Positions 16,021-23,849 are shown, counted from the stretch's first letter. The stretch is 24,552 nt of DNA from JBBQSU01 sp038234815 (GCA_038234815.1 JBBQSU010000044.1:1-24552); one strand, 5' to 3'. The notes: generated from the letters alone by a model not told the origin. Translations and numbers: made by a program.

Positions 16021-16570
16021 GAATTTCCTTCTTCTTCAGTTCGATCATTTCGTCGGTTTTGCTCTCGTAGGTTTTGGTCAATTCCTGAACGTCTTCTTTG
16101 CCCTTCTTGGATTCATCTTCGGTGAGGATTCCGCCCTTTTGTTCGGTTTCGGCCAGCTTGTTGGCGTCGCGACGGGCGTTGCGAATGGCGATCTTCGCGG
16201 TCTCGGCAAAGCCCTTGCACTGACCGGCCAGTTGCAAGCGTCTTTCCTGCGATAGCGACGGCAGATTCAATCGCATCTGCTTGCCGTCGCTGTGCGCGGT
16301 CAGGCCCAGTTTGCTGTCGTTGATGGCCTTTTCGATCGCCTTCAGGTCTCCGGGGCTGAAGGGCTTGATAAGCAGTTGCGTGGCTTCCGGCACGCTGATG
16401 GCCGCGATCGATTTCAAATCCGTCGGCGAACCGTAATAGTCCACCTTGATATATTCCACCAGCGCCGGCGAAGCACGGCCCGTGCGAATCCCCCGCAGCT
16501 CATGCCGCAGGTGATCGATTGCTTTTTCCATCTGCGCTTCACAGTCAAACAGGATGTCTTCTAATGGCAT
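16010..16570 (-). CDS. frr: Ribosome recycling factor
   Basis: A 186-residue protein of the normal family length. With EF-G it splits the post-termination ribosome. Typical parts are MEKAIDHLRHELRGIRTGRASP with the conserved RTGRA (seen around residues 30-35), YYGSPTDLKSIAAISVPE in the second domain, and the long C-terminal helix IRNARRDANKL with its charged continuation. The start ATG 16570 has GAGG five bases upstream. It lies 50 bp after pyrH on the same strand, the common pyrH-frr order. The tsf and rpsB genes that often precede pyrH are absent. The end overlaps the convergent AraC gene by 11 bp. Confidence 0.97.
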   Translation of the reverse strand: MPLEDILFDCEAQMEKAIDHLRHELRGIRTGRASPALVEYIKVDYYGSPTDLKSIAAISVPEATQLLIKPFSPGDLKAIEKAINDSKLGLTAHSDGKQMRLNLPSLSQERRLQLAGQCKGFAETAKIAIRNARRDANKLAETEQKGGILTEDESKKGKEDVQELTKTYESKTDEMIELKKKEILTV

Positions 16571-16620
16571 GGTGTCCTCGTTTCCCAGTTGTATGAAAAA
16601 CCGTCGAAGTTCAAGGCCGT

Positions 16621-17367
16621 TTATTTCGGATTGATCCGCGTACCCACGCGCTCGCCCCGAATCACCCGGGCGACGTTTCCTGGAGTCTTAAGATTAAAGA
16701 CCACCAGCGGGATTTTGCTCTCCATGAGCATCGTGACGGCAGTCAAATCCATCACCCGCAGGCGCTGCTGATGCACCTGCTCATAAGTGATTTCCTCGTA
16801 AAGCGTCGCGTCCTTGTTCTTTTTCGGGTCTGCGGTGTAGATGCCGTCCACCTTGGTGGCCTTCAGCAGCACATCGGCTTTGATTTCCGTCGCGCGCAGG
16901 CTGGCGCAGGTATCGGTGGTGAAATAAGGGTTCCCCGTGCCTGCGGCCAGAATAATCACCCGGTTCTTCTCCAGGTGACGCACGGCGCGCCGGCGAATGA
17001 ACGGCTCGCAGACGCTATACACGCTGATGGCCGACAAAACCCGCGTGGGCTGGCCCATCTTCTCCATCGTTTCCTGAAGCGCTACGGCATTCAGCACCGT
17101 GGCCAACATGCCCATGTAGTCGGCAGTGGCCCGGGGAATATGACCAGTCTCGGCAAACGTCGCCCCTCGAATGAAATTCCCCCCGCCTACCACCACCGCC
17201 AGTTGCACGCCCATTTTCGCAACGTTCACACACTCTAAGGCAATCTGTTCCAACTGCGGGGCTTCAATTCCAAATCCGCCTTCATTGCAGAACCCTTCCC
17301 CGCTGATTTTAAGTAAGACGCGCTTGTAAAATGGCTTGTCCGCCGGAGCGGGGTTGGTGTCGGGCAT
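16621..17367 (-). CDS. pyrH: UMP kinase
   Basis: A 248-residue enzyme that phosphorylates UMP to UDP in pyrimidine synthesis. The amino-acid-kinase fold is shown by YKRVLLKISGEGF at the start, LAVVVGGGNFIRG for the glycine-rich nucleotide loop, ADYMGMLATVLNA in the hexamer interface, IILAAGTGNPYFTTDT, and ADVLLKATKVDGIYTADP. The frame is open upstream to 17616, but homology starts just after MPDTNPAP, so ATG 17367 is the start. A perfect TATAAT lies seven bases before this ATG and there is no Shine-Dalgarno, which points to a leaderless transcript. frr follows after 50 bp. Confidence 0.96.
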   Translation of the reverse strand: MPDTNPAPADKPFYKRVLLKISGEGFCNEGGFGIEAPQLEQIALECVNVAKMGVQLAVVVGGGNFIRGATFAETGHIPRATADYMGMLATVLNAVALQETMEKMGQPTRVLSAISVYSVCEPFIRRRAVRHLEKNRVIILAAGTGNPYFTTDTCASLRATEIKADVLLKATKVDGIYTADPKKNKDATLYEEITYEQVHQQRLRVMDLTAVTMLMESKIPLVVFNLKTPGNVARVIRGERVGTRINPK

Positions 17368-17374
17368 GGGCAGG

Positions 17375-17380
17375 ATTATA
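17375..17380 (-). promoter_or_regulatory. Perfect -10 TATAAT for pyrH, leaderless arrangement
   Basis: On the minus strand TATAAT ends seven bases before the pyrH ATG (17367), separated by CCTGCCC. Transcription from this box would begin at about the A of ATG. The -35 region is weak (TTTCGA at 16 bp). Confidence 0.55.
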
Positions 17381-17464
17381 CGCAAGCCTCGGAGAATCGA
17401 AATGGCACCGGAAGGGGAGATGTCATTTTCAACGCCGGCGTGATTTTCCAGGCGTCGTGATGAT

Positions 17465-17501
17465 AAAGCGACCGAGGCGCACCCACGCGCCTCGGTCGTT
17501 T
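17465..17501 (-). terminator. Strong hairpin after the Tyr/Pro-rich protein gene
   Basis: Perfect 12-bp arms CGACCGAGGCGC (17469-17480) and GCGCCTCGGTCG (17487-17498) enclose a 6-base loop. They are flanked by AAAG on one side and TTTC on the other, which extend the stem by a few weak pairs. It lies 30 bp after the stop at 17532 on the minus strand. The T-run is short (CTTTAT) on that strand, so termination efficiency is uncertain; it may also shield pyrH from read-through. Confidence 0.6.
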
Positions 17502-17531
17502 CGAGATTCATTGAATGTTTCGGTCGCAACC

Positions 17532-17957
17532 TTAGCGGCCGTAGTAGTAGGTGGTGCTGCGATAAGAATCCCAGCCGCCATAGCTGGGGCGGACGATGAC
17601 TTCCGGCTCGCGGCACGGAACGGCTTCTTCGACGACGGTCGAGCGGTAAATCACCCGAGTCTGCGGATAATAGGCCGGCGCTGGCTCATAAACGACGACC
17701 GGCGGAGGGCAATAGACCGGTTCCGAATAATAAACCGGCGGAGCGTAGTAGACCCGGGCCGGATAGCAGGTGCGCTCCCGATAAACCGGCCGGCAATACC
17801 CACCACTCGAATAGGAAAATGAGACATTTCCTGGTGGCGACCAGCACCGCCCGCTGCCAAATCCCACCGAAATGCTGAATCGATCCCGCGCCTGAGCCTC
17901 GCCGCTCAGTAACGCCACTAAACCCAGAACGACAATAAAGCCAAATCCATAACGCAT
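17532..17957 (-). CDS. Exported Tyr/Pro-rich low-complexity protein
   Basis: A 141-residue protein. The start is ATG 17957, with AGGAG four bases upstream; an ATG eleven codons earlier has no ribosome site. A signal peptide (MRYGFGFIVVLGLVALLSGEAQA) should be cut near residue 23. The mature protein is built of Tyr, Pro, Val, Ser and Arg, with recurring YYxPPVYY and PPVVVYEPAP stretches and five Cys residues, and ends in TTYYYGR. This composition is seen in envelope or surface proteins that cross-link or form fibres, but no family is recognised. It is a single-gene unit closed by a strong hairpin. Confidence 0.75.
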   Translation of the reverse strand: MRYGFGFIVVLGLVALLSGEAQARDRFSISVGFGSGRCWSPPGNVSFSYSSGGYCRPVYRERTCYPARVYYAPPVYYSEPVYCPPPVVVYEPAPAYYPQTRVIYRSTVVEEAVPCREPEVIVRPSYGGWDSYRSTTYYYGR

Positions 17958-18117
17958 AAAGCTCCTGGACAACTCTATTATTGTAGACACCTGGGCAAGG
18001 CCGGGGTTAGCAGCAAGTCCCTCAATTCAGAATAGTAAGCAATGGTGACGTAAACGCGAAAAACGCTAAATTGATGCCAGATCGAGCTTTGTAACCATTT
18101 TCTGGGAAATTTTACGG

Positions 18118-19200
18118 ATGTCAGAACTGCCCAAAACTTTGCGGATTTTTGAGGACGGCATCACCCAGGGATTGCACACCGGCGGGCAGTTGTATGTTTC
18201 GCTTGAAGGGGCGAAAGTCTGCCATCGGGCCATCGGGCAGGCACGGCAGGGTGAGCCAATGACCACCGATCACCTCATGCTTTGGATGAGCGCCGGCAAG
18301 CCAATCACGGCGCTGGCGATCGGACAGCAGATTGACCGAAAGACAATCACGCTCGACACGCGCATCGCCGACGTAATCCCGGAATTCGCAGCCAACGGCA
18401 AAGGTGAAATCCGCCTGCGACACCTGCTCAGTCACACCGCGGGCTTTCGCGGGCCGCTCAACAGCTTTTCCCCCGGTGACTGGGACGACCTGATCCACCG
18501 CGCGTGCCAACTGAAGATCGAACCGGGCTGGGTGCCCGGGGAAAAGGCCGGATATCATGTGGCCAGCAGTTGGTTCGTATTGGCCGAGATCGTCCGCCGG
18601 CTCGACGGCCGGCCGATCGAGCAATACGTGCGCGACGAGATTTTCCTGCCGCTGGGGCAGGAGGATGCCTGGGTCGGTATCCCGGAAGAGCGCGTCATGC
18701 AGTATGGGAACCGGATCGCCCGGGCAGTCGAGACCTCGCGCGGCTGGGCCGACGACAGTCTTGTCTATAACGAATTGAACGCCGTCGTGTTGCCCCGGCC
18801 CGCCGCCAACGCCCGCGGGCCAATCCGGTCGCTTGGGCGCATCTACGAATGTCTTCTGGCCGGTGGCGCGCCCATCGTCTCGCCGCAGATCGCCAGATCC
18901 TTTACCTCGCGGCAGCGCCATGGCTTGCTCGATCACACTTTTAAAGTGGTTCTGGACTGGGGGTTCGGCTTTATGATCGATTCCAAGCAGTATGCCGGCC
19001 CGCACGCTTATGGCTATGGCGATCATGCCGGCCCGGACACCTTCGGCCATAGCGGGAATCAGTGCAGCTGCGCGTTCGCCGAGGCGAGGCACGGCCTGGT
19101 GGTGGCCTGGGCCTGCAACGGCCTGCCCGGCGAGCCGGCCCATCAATCCCGCCAACGCGCGATCAACACGACGATCTACGAGGAACTGGGCCTGATGTGA
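18118..19200 (+). CDS. Serine hydrolase of the beta-lactamase / EstB-like family
   Basis: A 360-residue protein of the class C beta-lactamase fold. The nucleophile is Ser58 in the S-x-x-K motif MSAGK (Lys61). LRHLLSHTAGF is the usual family signature, Tyr146 in AGYHVASSW takes the place of the Tyr of YxN, and His311-Ser-Gly (FGHSGNQ) replaces KTG. No signal peptide is seen, so it is likely cytosolic. The HSG in place of KTG and the Y-x-V form favour an esterase or peptidase over a true beta-lactamase. The ATG at 18118 has only a weak GGGA about 12 bases upstream. The oxidoreductase gene follows after 118 bp, with its own ribosome site. Confidence 0.88.
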   Translation: MSELPKTLRIFEDGITQGLHTGGQLYVSLEGAKVCHRAIGQARQGEPMTTDHLMLWMSAGKPITALAIGQQIDRKTITLDTRIADVIPEFAANGKGEIRLRHLLSHTAGFRGPLNSFSPGDWDDLIHRACQLKIEPGWVPGEKAGYHVASSWFVLAEIVRRLDGRPIEQYVRDEIFLPLGQEDAWVGIPEERVMQYGNRIARAVETSRGWADDSLVYNELNAVVLPRPAANARGPIRSLGRIYECLLAGGAPIVSPQIARSFTSRQRHGLLDHTFKVVLDWGFGFMIDSKQYAGPHAYGYGDHAGPDTFGHSGNQCSCAFAEARHGLVVAWACNGLPGEPAHQSRQRAINTTIYEELGLM

Positions 19201-19318
19201 ACCAGCGGCTTGCGGATTCGCAGGTGAACCCTCACCTCGGCCCGTGCGCCAATGCAAATCAACGCGATATCCTCTATCATACGCGCGAAGCAGAAATTCA
19301 ATTTTTCAGGAAACAATT

Positions 19319-20341
19319 ATGATCGAACTTGCCTTCGTGGGCTGCGGACACATTCATACTCCCGGTTTTGTCAACATGCTGAAAAAGCGGAATGACGTGA
19401 AGGTGAAAAGCGTTTGGGACCCGATGCCCGAGCGCAGCGCCTTTCGCGCCAAGGACCTGGGCGCGACCGCCGTCACGGATTTGAAGGAGATATTGAAGGA
19501 TTCTTCAATCGGCGGGATCATCGTCTGCTCGGAGACGAGCCATCATCAGGAACTTGTCACGGCCGCAGCCAAGGCCAAGAAGAATATGTTTGTCGAAAAA
19601 CCCCTTGGCATGGGTGCCAAGGACGCGCAGGCGATCGCCAAACTGATTGAAAAGGCCGGGGTGATTTTTCAGACCGGGTATTTCACGCGCTCCAGTCCAC
19701 AGTATCGATTCATCAAGAAGTTGATCGACGAAAAGGCGCTGGGGCAGATTACTCGCATCCGCGGAAGCAATTGTCACTCCGGCGCGCTCGGTGGCTGGTT
19801 TGACGCCAAGCCTAAAGACCCCGCCAACGACTGGCTCTGGATGACCGATCTGGCCCGCTCGGGCGTGGGGGCGTTTGGCGATCTCGGTACTCATCTGCTC
19901 GACGTCATGATCTGGATGATGGGGGACGTGGACAAGGTGACGGCACAAATTGACAACGGCACTGCCCGGTACAAGGGCTGCGACGAAACCGGCGAAGGGC
20001 TGCTGCGGTTTAAGAACGGTGCGATCGGCACACTGGCGGCGGGTTGGGACGATCTGGCCAACCCCATGCCGTTTTTGATCAGCGGCACCGAAGGCCATGC
20101 CGCGATCATCAACAATCAGCTGCACCTGACGAGCAAGAAGAAGCCGGAGTTTGACGGCACGGCGCCCGTGCGATCCTCAGAGATGGAAGCGAGCCTTCCG
20201 CACGCGTTTGAGCTGTATCTGGACGCGCTGGTGGGCAAGAAAGTCCCCCTGGTATCGGCAAAAGAGGCGGCCTATCGCAGCACGGTGATGGATGCGATGT
20301 ACGAAGGGGCGCGCACCGGGCAATGGGTGAAAGTGAAATAG
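19319..20341 (+). CDS. Gfo/Idh/MocA-family NAD(P)-dependent oxidoreductase
   Basis: A 340-residue enzyme. The N-terminal Rossmann fold begins with MIELAFVGCGHIH, and Glu93-Lys94-Pro95 (FVEKPLG) is the family's conserved motif with the catalytic Lys. The C-terminal domain includes RSGVGAFGDLGTHLLDVMIWM, given here in part, which is typical for substrate and cofactor binding (GDLGTH). Members oxidise or reduce sugars, inositols and related polyols. The start ATG 19319 is preceded by AGGAA at about six bases; the frame is open upstream but without a ribosome site. A TATCAT at 19275-19280 could be the -10. The end overlaps mutY by 19 bp. The sugar substrate cannot be read from the sequence. Confidence 0.92.
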   Translation: MIELAFVGCGHIHTPGFVNMLKKRNDVKVKSVWDPMPERSAFRAKDLGATAVTDLKEILKDSSIGGIIVCSETSHHQELVTAAAKAKKNMFVEKPLGMGAKDAQAIAKLIEKAGVIFQTGYFTRSSPQYRFIKKLIDEKALGQITRIRGSNCHSGALGGWFDAKPKDPANDWLWMTDLARSGVGAFGDLGTHLLDVMIWMMGDVDKVTAQIDNGTARYKGCDETGEGLLRFKNGAIGTLAAGWDDLANPMPFLISGTEGHAAIINNQLHLTSKKKPEFDGTAPVRSSEMEASLPHAFELYLDALVGKKVPLVSAKEAAYRSTVMDAMYEGARTGQWVKVK

Positions 20342-21426
20342 CCCACTTGCTTCGTTCGAAGAATGAATTCTCGCGCGCCCTGCTCAAATGGTATCACACC
20401 GCGCGGCGCGATCTGCCTTGGCGGGCAGCGCGTGGGACGTTGCCCGAGCCTTATCACGTGCTGGTCAGCGAGGCGATGCTCCAACAGACGCAGGTGGTAA
20501 CGGTGGTGCCTTATTTCCACCGGTTTCTCGCCCGGTTTCCGACGATCCAGTCGCTGGCCGAATCGAAGGAACAGGACGTTCTGCGGCTGTGGCAGGGACT
20601 TGGGTATTACAGCCGGGCGCGAAACCTGCGCCGGGCGGCGCAAATGGTGTTGGCGGAATTCAGCGGGGTGATTCCCCGCATCCCCGAGGAGTTGCTTCGG
20701 CTACCCGGCGTGGGTCGATACACCGCCGGGGCGATCGCCTCATTGGCACACAACATTCCCGCACCAATACTCGACGGCAATGTCGCGCGGGTGTTATGCC
20801 GGATAGACCGGATTGACACCGACCCTAGAGACAAGGCCACGCTGGCCCGACTGTGGCAGCGGGCCGCGGAATTACTTCCCGCTAAACACCCTGGGGATTT
20901 CAATTCGGCCCTGATGGAATTGGGCGCGACCGTTTGCACCCCGCGATCACCGAATTGCCCCGCCTGCCCGGTCCGATCATTTTGCGAAGCGCGCCAGGCC
21001 GGCGAGCAGGAATTGTTGCCGATCAAGCGCAAGCGTCCGCCATCGCCGGTGCATCATCGCACGGTGGTGTGCGTGCAACATGCCAATAAATGGCTGATCC
21101 GGCAGCGGCCGATGAAGGGCCGGTGGGCAGGGCTGTGGGAATTTGTCACCTTCGAAACAGCCGATGAAGCTGCCTTGCGGCAAGCGCTGCGCCGTAGCGG
21201 TTCTGTGATTGGTCCGCTGGCGCAGCTTGCGCGTTTTCGCCATGCCCTGACGCATCGCCGTTATGAATTTGAAGCATTCGTCACCACCGCCAAGAGTTTT
21301 GATAACGGGACATGGGTGACGCTGGACGAATTGGCGACCTATCCCCTGCCCGCGCCTCACGTAAAACTTGCAGCGTTGCTGCGCCAGTTGCCTGTCCCGT
21401 CAGGCGATCGCCGAAAGGTGCATTGA
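20323..21426 (+). CDS. mutY: A/G-specific adenine glycosylase MutY
   Basis: A 367-residue DNA repair enzyme that removes adenine paired with 8-oxoguanine. Glu50 in SEAMLQQTQV is the catalytic acid, LPGVGRYTAGA (127-137) the helix-hairpin-helix, and Asp151 in LDGNVARVL the second catalytic residue. The 4Fe-4S cluster loop is complete: Cys205, Cys212, Cys215 and Cys221 (C-x6-C-x2-C-x5-C). The C-terminal part (about 235-360) is the NUDIX-like domain that recognises 8-oxoguanine, with MKGRWAGLWEFVTFE and FRHALTHRRYEFEAF. The ATG lies inside the end of the oxidoreductase gene. The 3' end overlaps the convergent holB gene by 27 bp. Confidence 0.95.
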   Translation: MGESEIAHLLRSKNEFSRALLKWYHTARRDLPWRAARGTLPEPYHVLVSEAMLQQTQVVTVVPYFHRFLARFPTIQSLAESKEQDVLRLWQGLGYYSRARNLRRAAQMVLAEFSGVIPRIPEELLRLPGVGRYTAGAIASLAHNIPAPILDGNVARVLCRIDRIDTDPRDKATLARLWQRAAELLPAKHPGDFNSALMELGATVCTPRSPNCPACPVRSFCEARQAGEQELLPIKRKRPPSPVHHRTVVCVQHANKWLIRQRPMKGRWAGLWEFVTFETADEAALRQALRRSGSVIGPLAQLARFRHALTHRRYEFEAFVTTAKSFDNGTWVTLDELATYPLPAPHVKLAALLRQLPVPSGDRRKVH

Positions 21427-22407
21427 CAGCTGCCGCATCGCCAGTGCCACGTTGACGTTGCTATCGAGATATTGCTCGGCTCGAACGATCGCCTCGATCG
21501 CGCCGGCCAGCCCATCGAGCCGATCCAGTTGCCCGGTCTGGCGAAGCCGGGTGCGTAGGTGCTCGGCCGCGATGCGCAAATAGATGTTGTACCCCTCGCG
21601 GGTTGCCTGGGGCTTGCTTGAAAGCTCGTCACGCTCCAACTGCTTATTGGCGTAGTCATCGGCGTGCTTCTTGAACCAGTCGGGCAGGGCGTTGGTTTGA
21701 CCGGAATCAAGCATGGTCAGAAGCTGCCTGGCCGGGGCGATCACGCCGTCCTGAAGCCATTTGAGCGCCAGCCCCAGCGAATGCCCGGCAAACCGCACGG
21801 CGTCGCGGGCGTCGGCCAGATCGAACTTCCTTGCCGCAAGTTCCTGCACCACGCGATCGGCACCCAGCCAGCCGAAGCGGATCACCTGGCTCCGGCTGCG
21901 GATCGTCGGCAGAAGGAATTCCGGTGAATCGGTGAGCAGGATGATGAGCGTGCGGCCGATCGGCTCTTCCAAAGTCTTTAGCATCGCATTCTGGGCCGGG
22001 ATGTTCATCAACTCGGCCTGCTCGACGACGAACACCTTTCCGCGATTCATCATCGGTGTGCGATCGGCGCGCTGAATCAACTCCTTCCGAATGACTTCGA
22101 TCGAGAGTTCGATTCCCTTGGACTCGCCGGTCTTGTCGTGATAGCGAATAAGCTCTTTGGTGATGACGTGATAGTCGGGATGATTTCCGGCAGAGAAAAC
22201 CACGCAGGCGGGGCATTTACCACAAGGCTCGGTGCCCTGCGGATGATCGCACAGAAATAGCGCTCCCAGCGCCCGCGCGGTGGTGGCTTTGCCCACACCC
22301 ACCGGCCCGGCAAAGATCATTCCGTGGGGCAGCCGGTCGGCACGATAGGCACGCTCGATGGCGTCGATAGCAAGCGCCTGGCCGAAGATGTCTTTGAAGG
22401 ATTGCAT
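21400..22407 (-). CDS. holB: DNA polymerase III delta-prime subunit-like protein
   Basis: A 335-residue clamp-loader ATPase-fold protein. GPVGVGKAT is the P-loop (Lys40). The zinc site is complete: Cys53, Cys62, Cys65 and Cys68. VFVVEQAELMN stands where Walker B has DEAE, so ATP hydrolysis is likely lost, as in known delta-prime subunits. IRSRSQVIRF holds the sensor/Arg-finger SRC-type motif, here SRS. It would stiffen the clamp loader that places the sliding clamp on DNA. It follows tmk after 11 bp, the widespread tmk-holB order. AAGG precedes the ATG. The 3' end overlaps mutY by 27 bp. Confidence 0.92.
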   Translation of the reverse strand: MQSFKDIFGQALAIDAIERAYRADRLPHGMIFAGPVGVGKATTARALGALFLCDHPQGTEPCGKCPACVVFSAGNHPDYHVITKELIRYHDKTGESKGIELSIEVIRKELIQRADRTPMMNRGKVFVVEQAELMNIPAQNAMLKTLEEPIGRTLIILLTDSPEFLLPTIRSRSQVIRFGWLGADRVVQELAARKFDLADARDAVRFAGHSLGLALKWLQDGVIAPARQLLTMLDSGQTNALPDWFKKHADDYANKQLERDELSSKPQATREGYNIYLRIAAEHLRTRLRQTGQLDRLDGLAGAIEAIVRAEQYLDSNVNVALAMRQLSMHLSAIA

Positions 22408-22418
22408 TTCGGCCTTGC

Positions 22419-23090
22419 CTACTTGCCGCTCGTGACCGCGGCCCAGATGTCCTCGTGTACCTCTTGCACCTGGCGGTCGGCCGCGATCAGCTGGTAACGG
22501 CTCGGGTCGGCCTGCACCTGCTTCAGATAATTGTCCCGGACCTGCTCGTGATATTCCACCGACCGCTGTTCGATCCGGTCTTTCACCACGCGGCTCACGT
22601 CCTTGCCAAAGAGTGTGTCGTTGCGATGTTCATACTTAGCCTGCACGCGGCTGCGACTGACAGCGACGGGCATATCGAGAATGAGCGTCAGATCGGGCCA
22701 GCGGCCGGCAATGGTCACCTCGGCCACCGCCCGGATGTCGCCGGAGGTCAGGCCGTCCCCGCCCAGTTGATAGCTTAGCGTGCTGCTGACGAAGCGATCG
22801 GAGATCACCAGCCTCCCCGCATCCAGCGCCGGTTGAATCGTCTCTTTCATCATCTGTGCCCGCGCGGCCATGTATAAAAGCATCTCGCAGCGCATGGCCA
22901 TTTCCAGATGGTCGGGGTTAAGAAGGATCGCGCGGATCATCTCACCGATCCGCGTGGTGCCCGGATCACGAATGTTTAAAACATCGACACCGTGCTGCTG
23001 CAGGCGGGTTTCCAGCATTTTCGCCTGGGTGCTTTTCCCGCACCCTTCCCCGCCGTCAAAAACAATGAATTTCCCGCGCAGTTCGGTCAT
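22419..23090 (-). CDS. tmk: Thymidylate kinase
   Basis: A 223-residue kinase that makes dTDP from dTMP. The P-loop is FDGGEGCGKST (residues 11-21), the Asp-Arg motif is RDPGTTRIGE (41-50), and VISDRFVSSTLSYQ holds the conserved DRF. The lid region is SRSRVQAKYEHRNDTLF. The length is normal. It lies 49 bp after higA and 11 bp before holB. There is no Shine-Dalgarno before ATG 23090; TAAACT nine bases upstream, with TTGGCT 18 bp further, could be a promoter giving a leader of two or three bases. Confidence 0.96.
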   Translation of the reverse strand: MTELRGKFIVFDGGEGCGKSTQAKMLETRLQQHGVDVLNIRDPGTTRIGEMIRAILLNPDHLEMAMRCEMLLYMAARAQMMKETIQPALDAGRLVISDRFVSSTLSYQLGGDGLTSGDIRAVAEVTIAGRWPDLTLILDMPVAVSRSRVQAKYEHRNDTLFGKDVSRVVKDRIEQRSVEYHEQVRDNYLKQVQADPSRYQLIAADRQVQEVHEDIWAAVTSGK

Positions 23091-23099
23091 GGAAACTGG

Positions 23100-23129
23100 A
23101 GTTTAGCGTGTTGATGCCCGATGAGCCAA
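23100..23129 (-). promoter_or_regulatory. Possible tmk promoter
   Basis: On the minus strand TTGGCT is followed after 18 bp by TAAACT (23105-23100), nine bases before the tmk ATG. Four of six bases match the -35 consensus. It lies in the 49-bp gap between higA and tmk, where a small GCCAA/TTGGC hairpin also occurs. Confidence 0.35.
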
Positions 23130-23139
23130 ACGCTTGGCG

Positions 23140-23565
23140 CTACAGAAAATAATCCGCCTGAAGATGGAAATGCGCCGCCCGCTTGCGGACGTGCGCCTTG
23201 CTGGGTTGCCGCTTGCCGCGTAGCACCATCGATGCACTGGGCCGGCTGCCGATGATGTCGCCGAGTTTGCTTGAAGTAGTCTGGCTGAATTCCATCAGGG
23301 CTTTGAGGCGCTGGAGGGGAGTGCTTTTGTCGGGAGGGTCTGGATAATTTGTCTGCTCATAGGCCGACAGCAGATCAGACATGATCGCCAGATAATCGTC
23401 CTGATCGCGCGTTAGCGTGAAGCCCGCCATCGCAAAGACGATTTCCTCGACGTTTTGCTCGTCCACATGATCACGGATGGGCCGCGGCGGATAGAGCCGT
23501 ACGAGGCCCGGGTAATCCTTGGGCAGGGCGGTGAAATTTAGGTTTGAAGGAGCGTTTGTTTTCAT
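23140..23565 (-). CDS. higA: HigA-type antitoxin / helix-turn-helix regulator
   Basis: A 141-residue protein. The N-terminal half is helical (YLAIMSDLLSAYE). The C-terminal helix-turn-helix, about residues 84-140, matches HigA antitoxins of the E. coli HigA type: PLQRLKALMEF, SSKLGDIIGSRPSASMVLRG, GKRQPSKAHV, and HFHLQADYFL at the end. HigA binds and neutralises HigB and represses its own operon. The start is ATG 23563-23565, with GGAAGGA six bases upstream; five extra codons are possible but the ribosome site argues against them. The ATG overlaps by 4 bp (ATGA) the original stop codon of the broken higB gene, which is the normal toxin-first order. The antitoxin itself appears complete. Confidence 0.88.
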   Translation of the reverse strand: MKTNAPSNLNFTALPKDYPGLVRLYPPRPIRDHVDEQNVEEIVFAMAGFTLTRDQDDYLAIMSDLLSAYEQTNYPDPPDKSTPLQRLKALMEFSQTTSSKLGDIIGSRPSASMVLRGKRQPSKAHVRKRAAHFHLQADYFL

Positions 23566-23849
23566 AGCGCATCCTTCCACGCAGCTCGGTCATATTAGGC
23601 ATGCGTAAGAAACATCAGGACGAAAAGTTTTTGCCTGTTGTAATGCACTCCGGCCACGAGGCGAAAGCGATTGCCCGAAATGTTGAAGATCACTACCGTT
23701 CGGCCGCTGGCCACACGTACCTTATCTGCCGATGAAAACTCCGCTCGCAAGTCGGTCAAGCTGGTCCATTCCGCCCGCCTTACGATGCCAAGCCATCGTT
23801 AATCTCCCCGACAAACCAGATTATGGCCGCGGCAATCGCGAATTTCCCG
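23562..23849 (-). pseudogene. higB: HigB-type toxin relic with two in-frame TAA codons
   Basis: Read in one frame on the minus strand this stretch gives REIRD, then a TAA (23801-23799), RWLGIVRRAEWTSLTDL, RAEFSSADKV, TVVIFNISGNRFRLVAGVHY, FVLMFLTHA, a second TAA (23597-23595), then YDRAAWKDAL and a TGA that overlaps the higA ATG. This is the HigB pattern of ribosome-dependent mRNA endonucleases: A-x-W, D-L-x-x-x-F, V-F-N-x-x-G-N-x-x-R-L-V, and THxEYD near the end. The second TAA stands exactly at the Glu of THxEYD, one base change from GAA. No ATG, GTG or TTG start is seen in frame upstream. There is no frameshift, so the decay looks recent. Read-through is possible but unsupported. The toxin is most probably dead. 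Confidence 0.85.

Noticed and set aside
17368..17616. N-terminal extension of pyrH
   Set aside because: UMP kinase homology begins right after ATG 17367; the extension lacks similarity and a ribosome site.
19222..19237. Hairpin AGGTGA/TCACCT with a four-base loop before the oxidoreductase gene
   Set aside because: Only six pairs and no T-run; could be chance.
2384..19255. Shared 12-mer GTGCGCCAATGC at 2384 and 19244
   Set aside because: The flanks do not match; a chance match in GC-rich sequence is likely.
23595..23801. Stop-codon reassignment of TAA to explain the higB frame
   Set aside because: Other genes in the window, such as those ending at 1260 and 16020 and prfA, use TAA as a normal stop.
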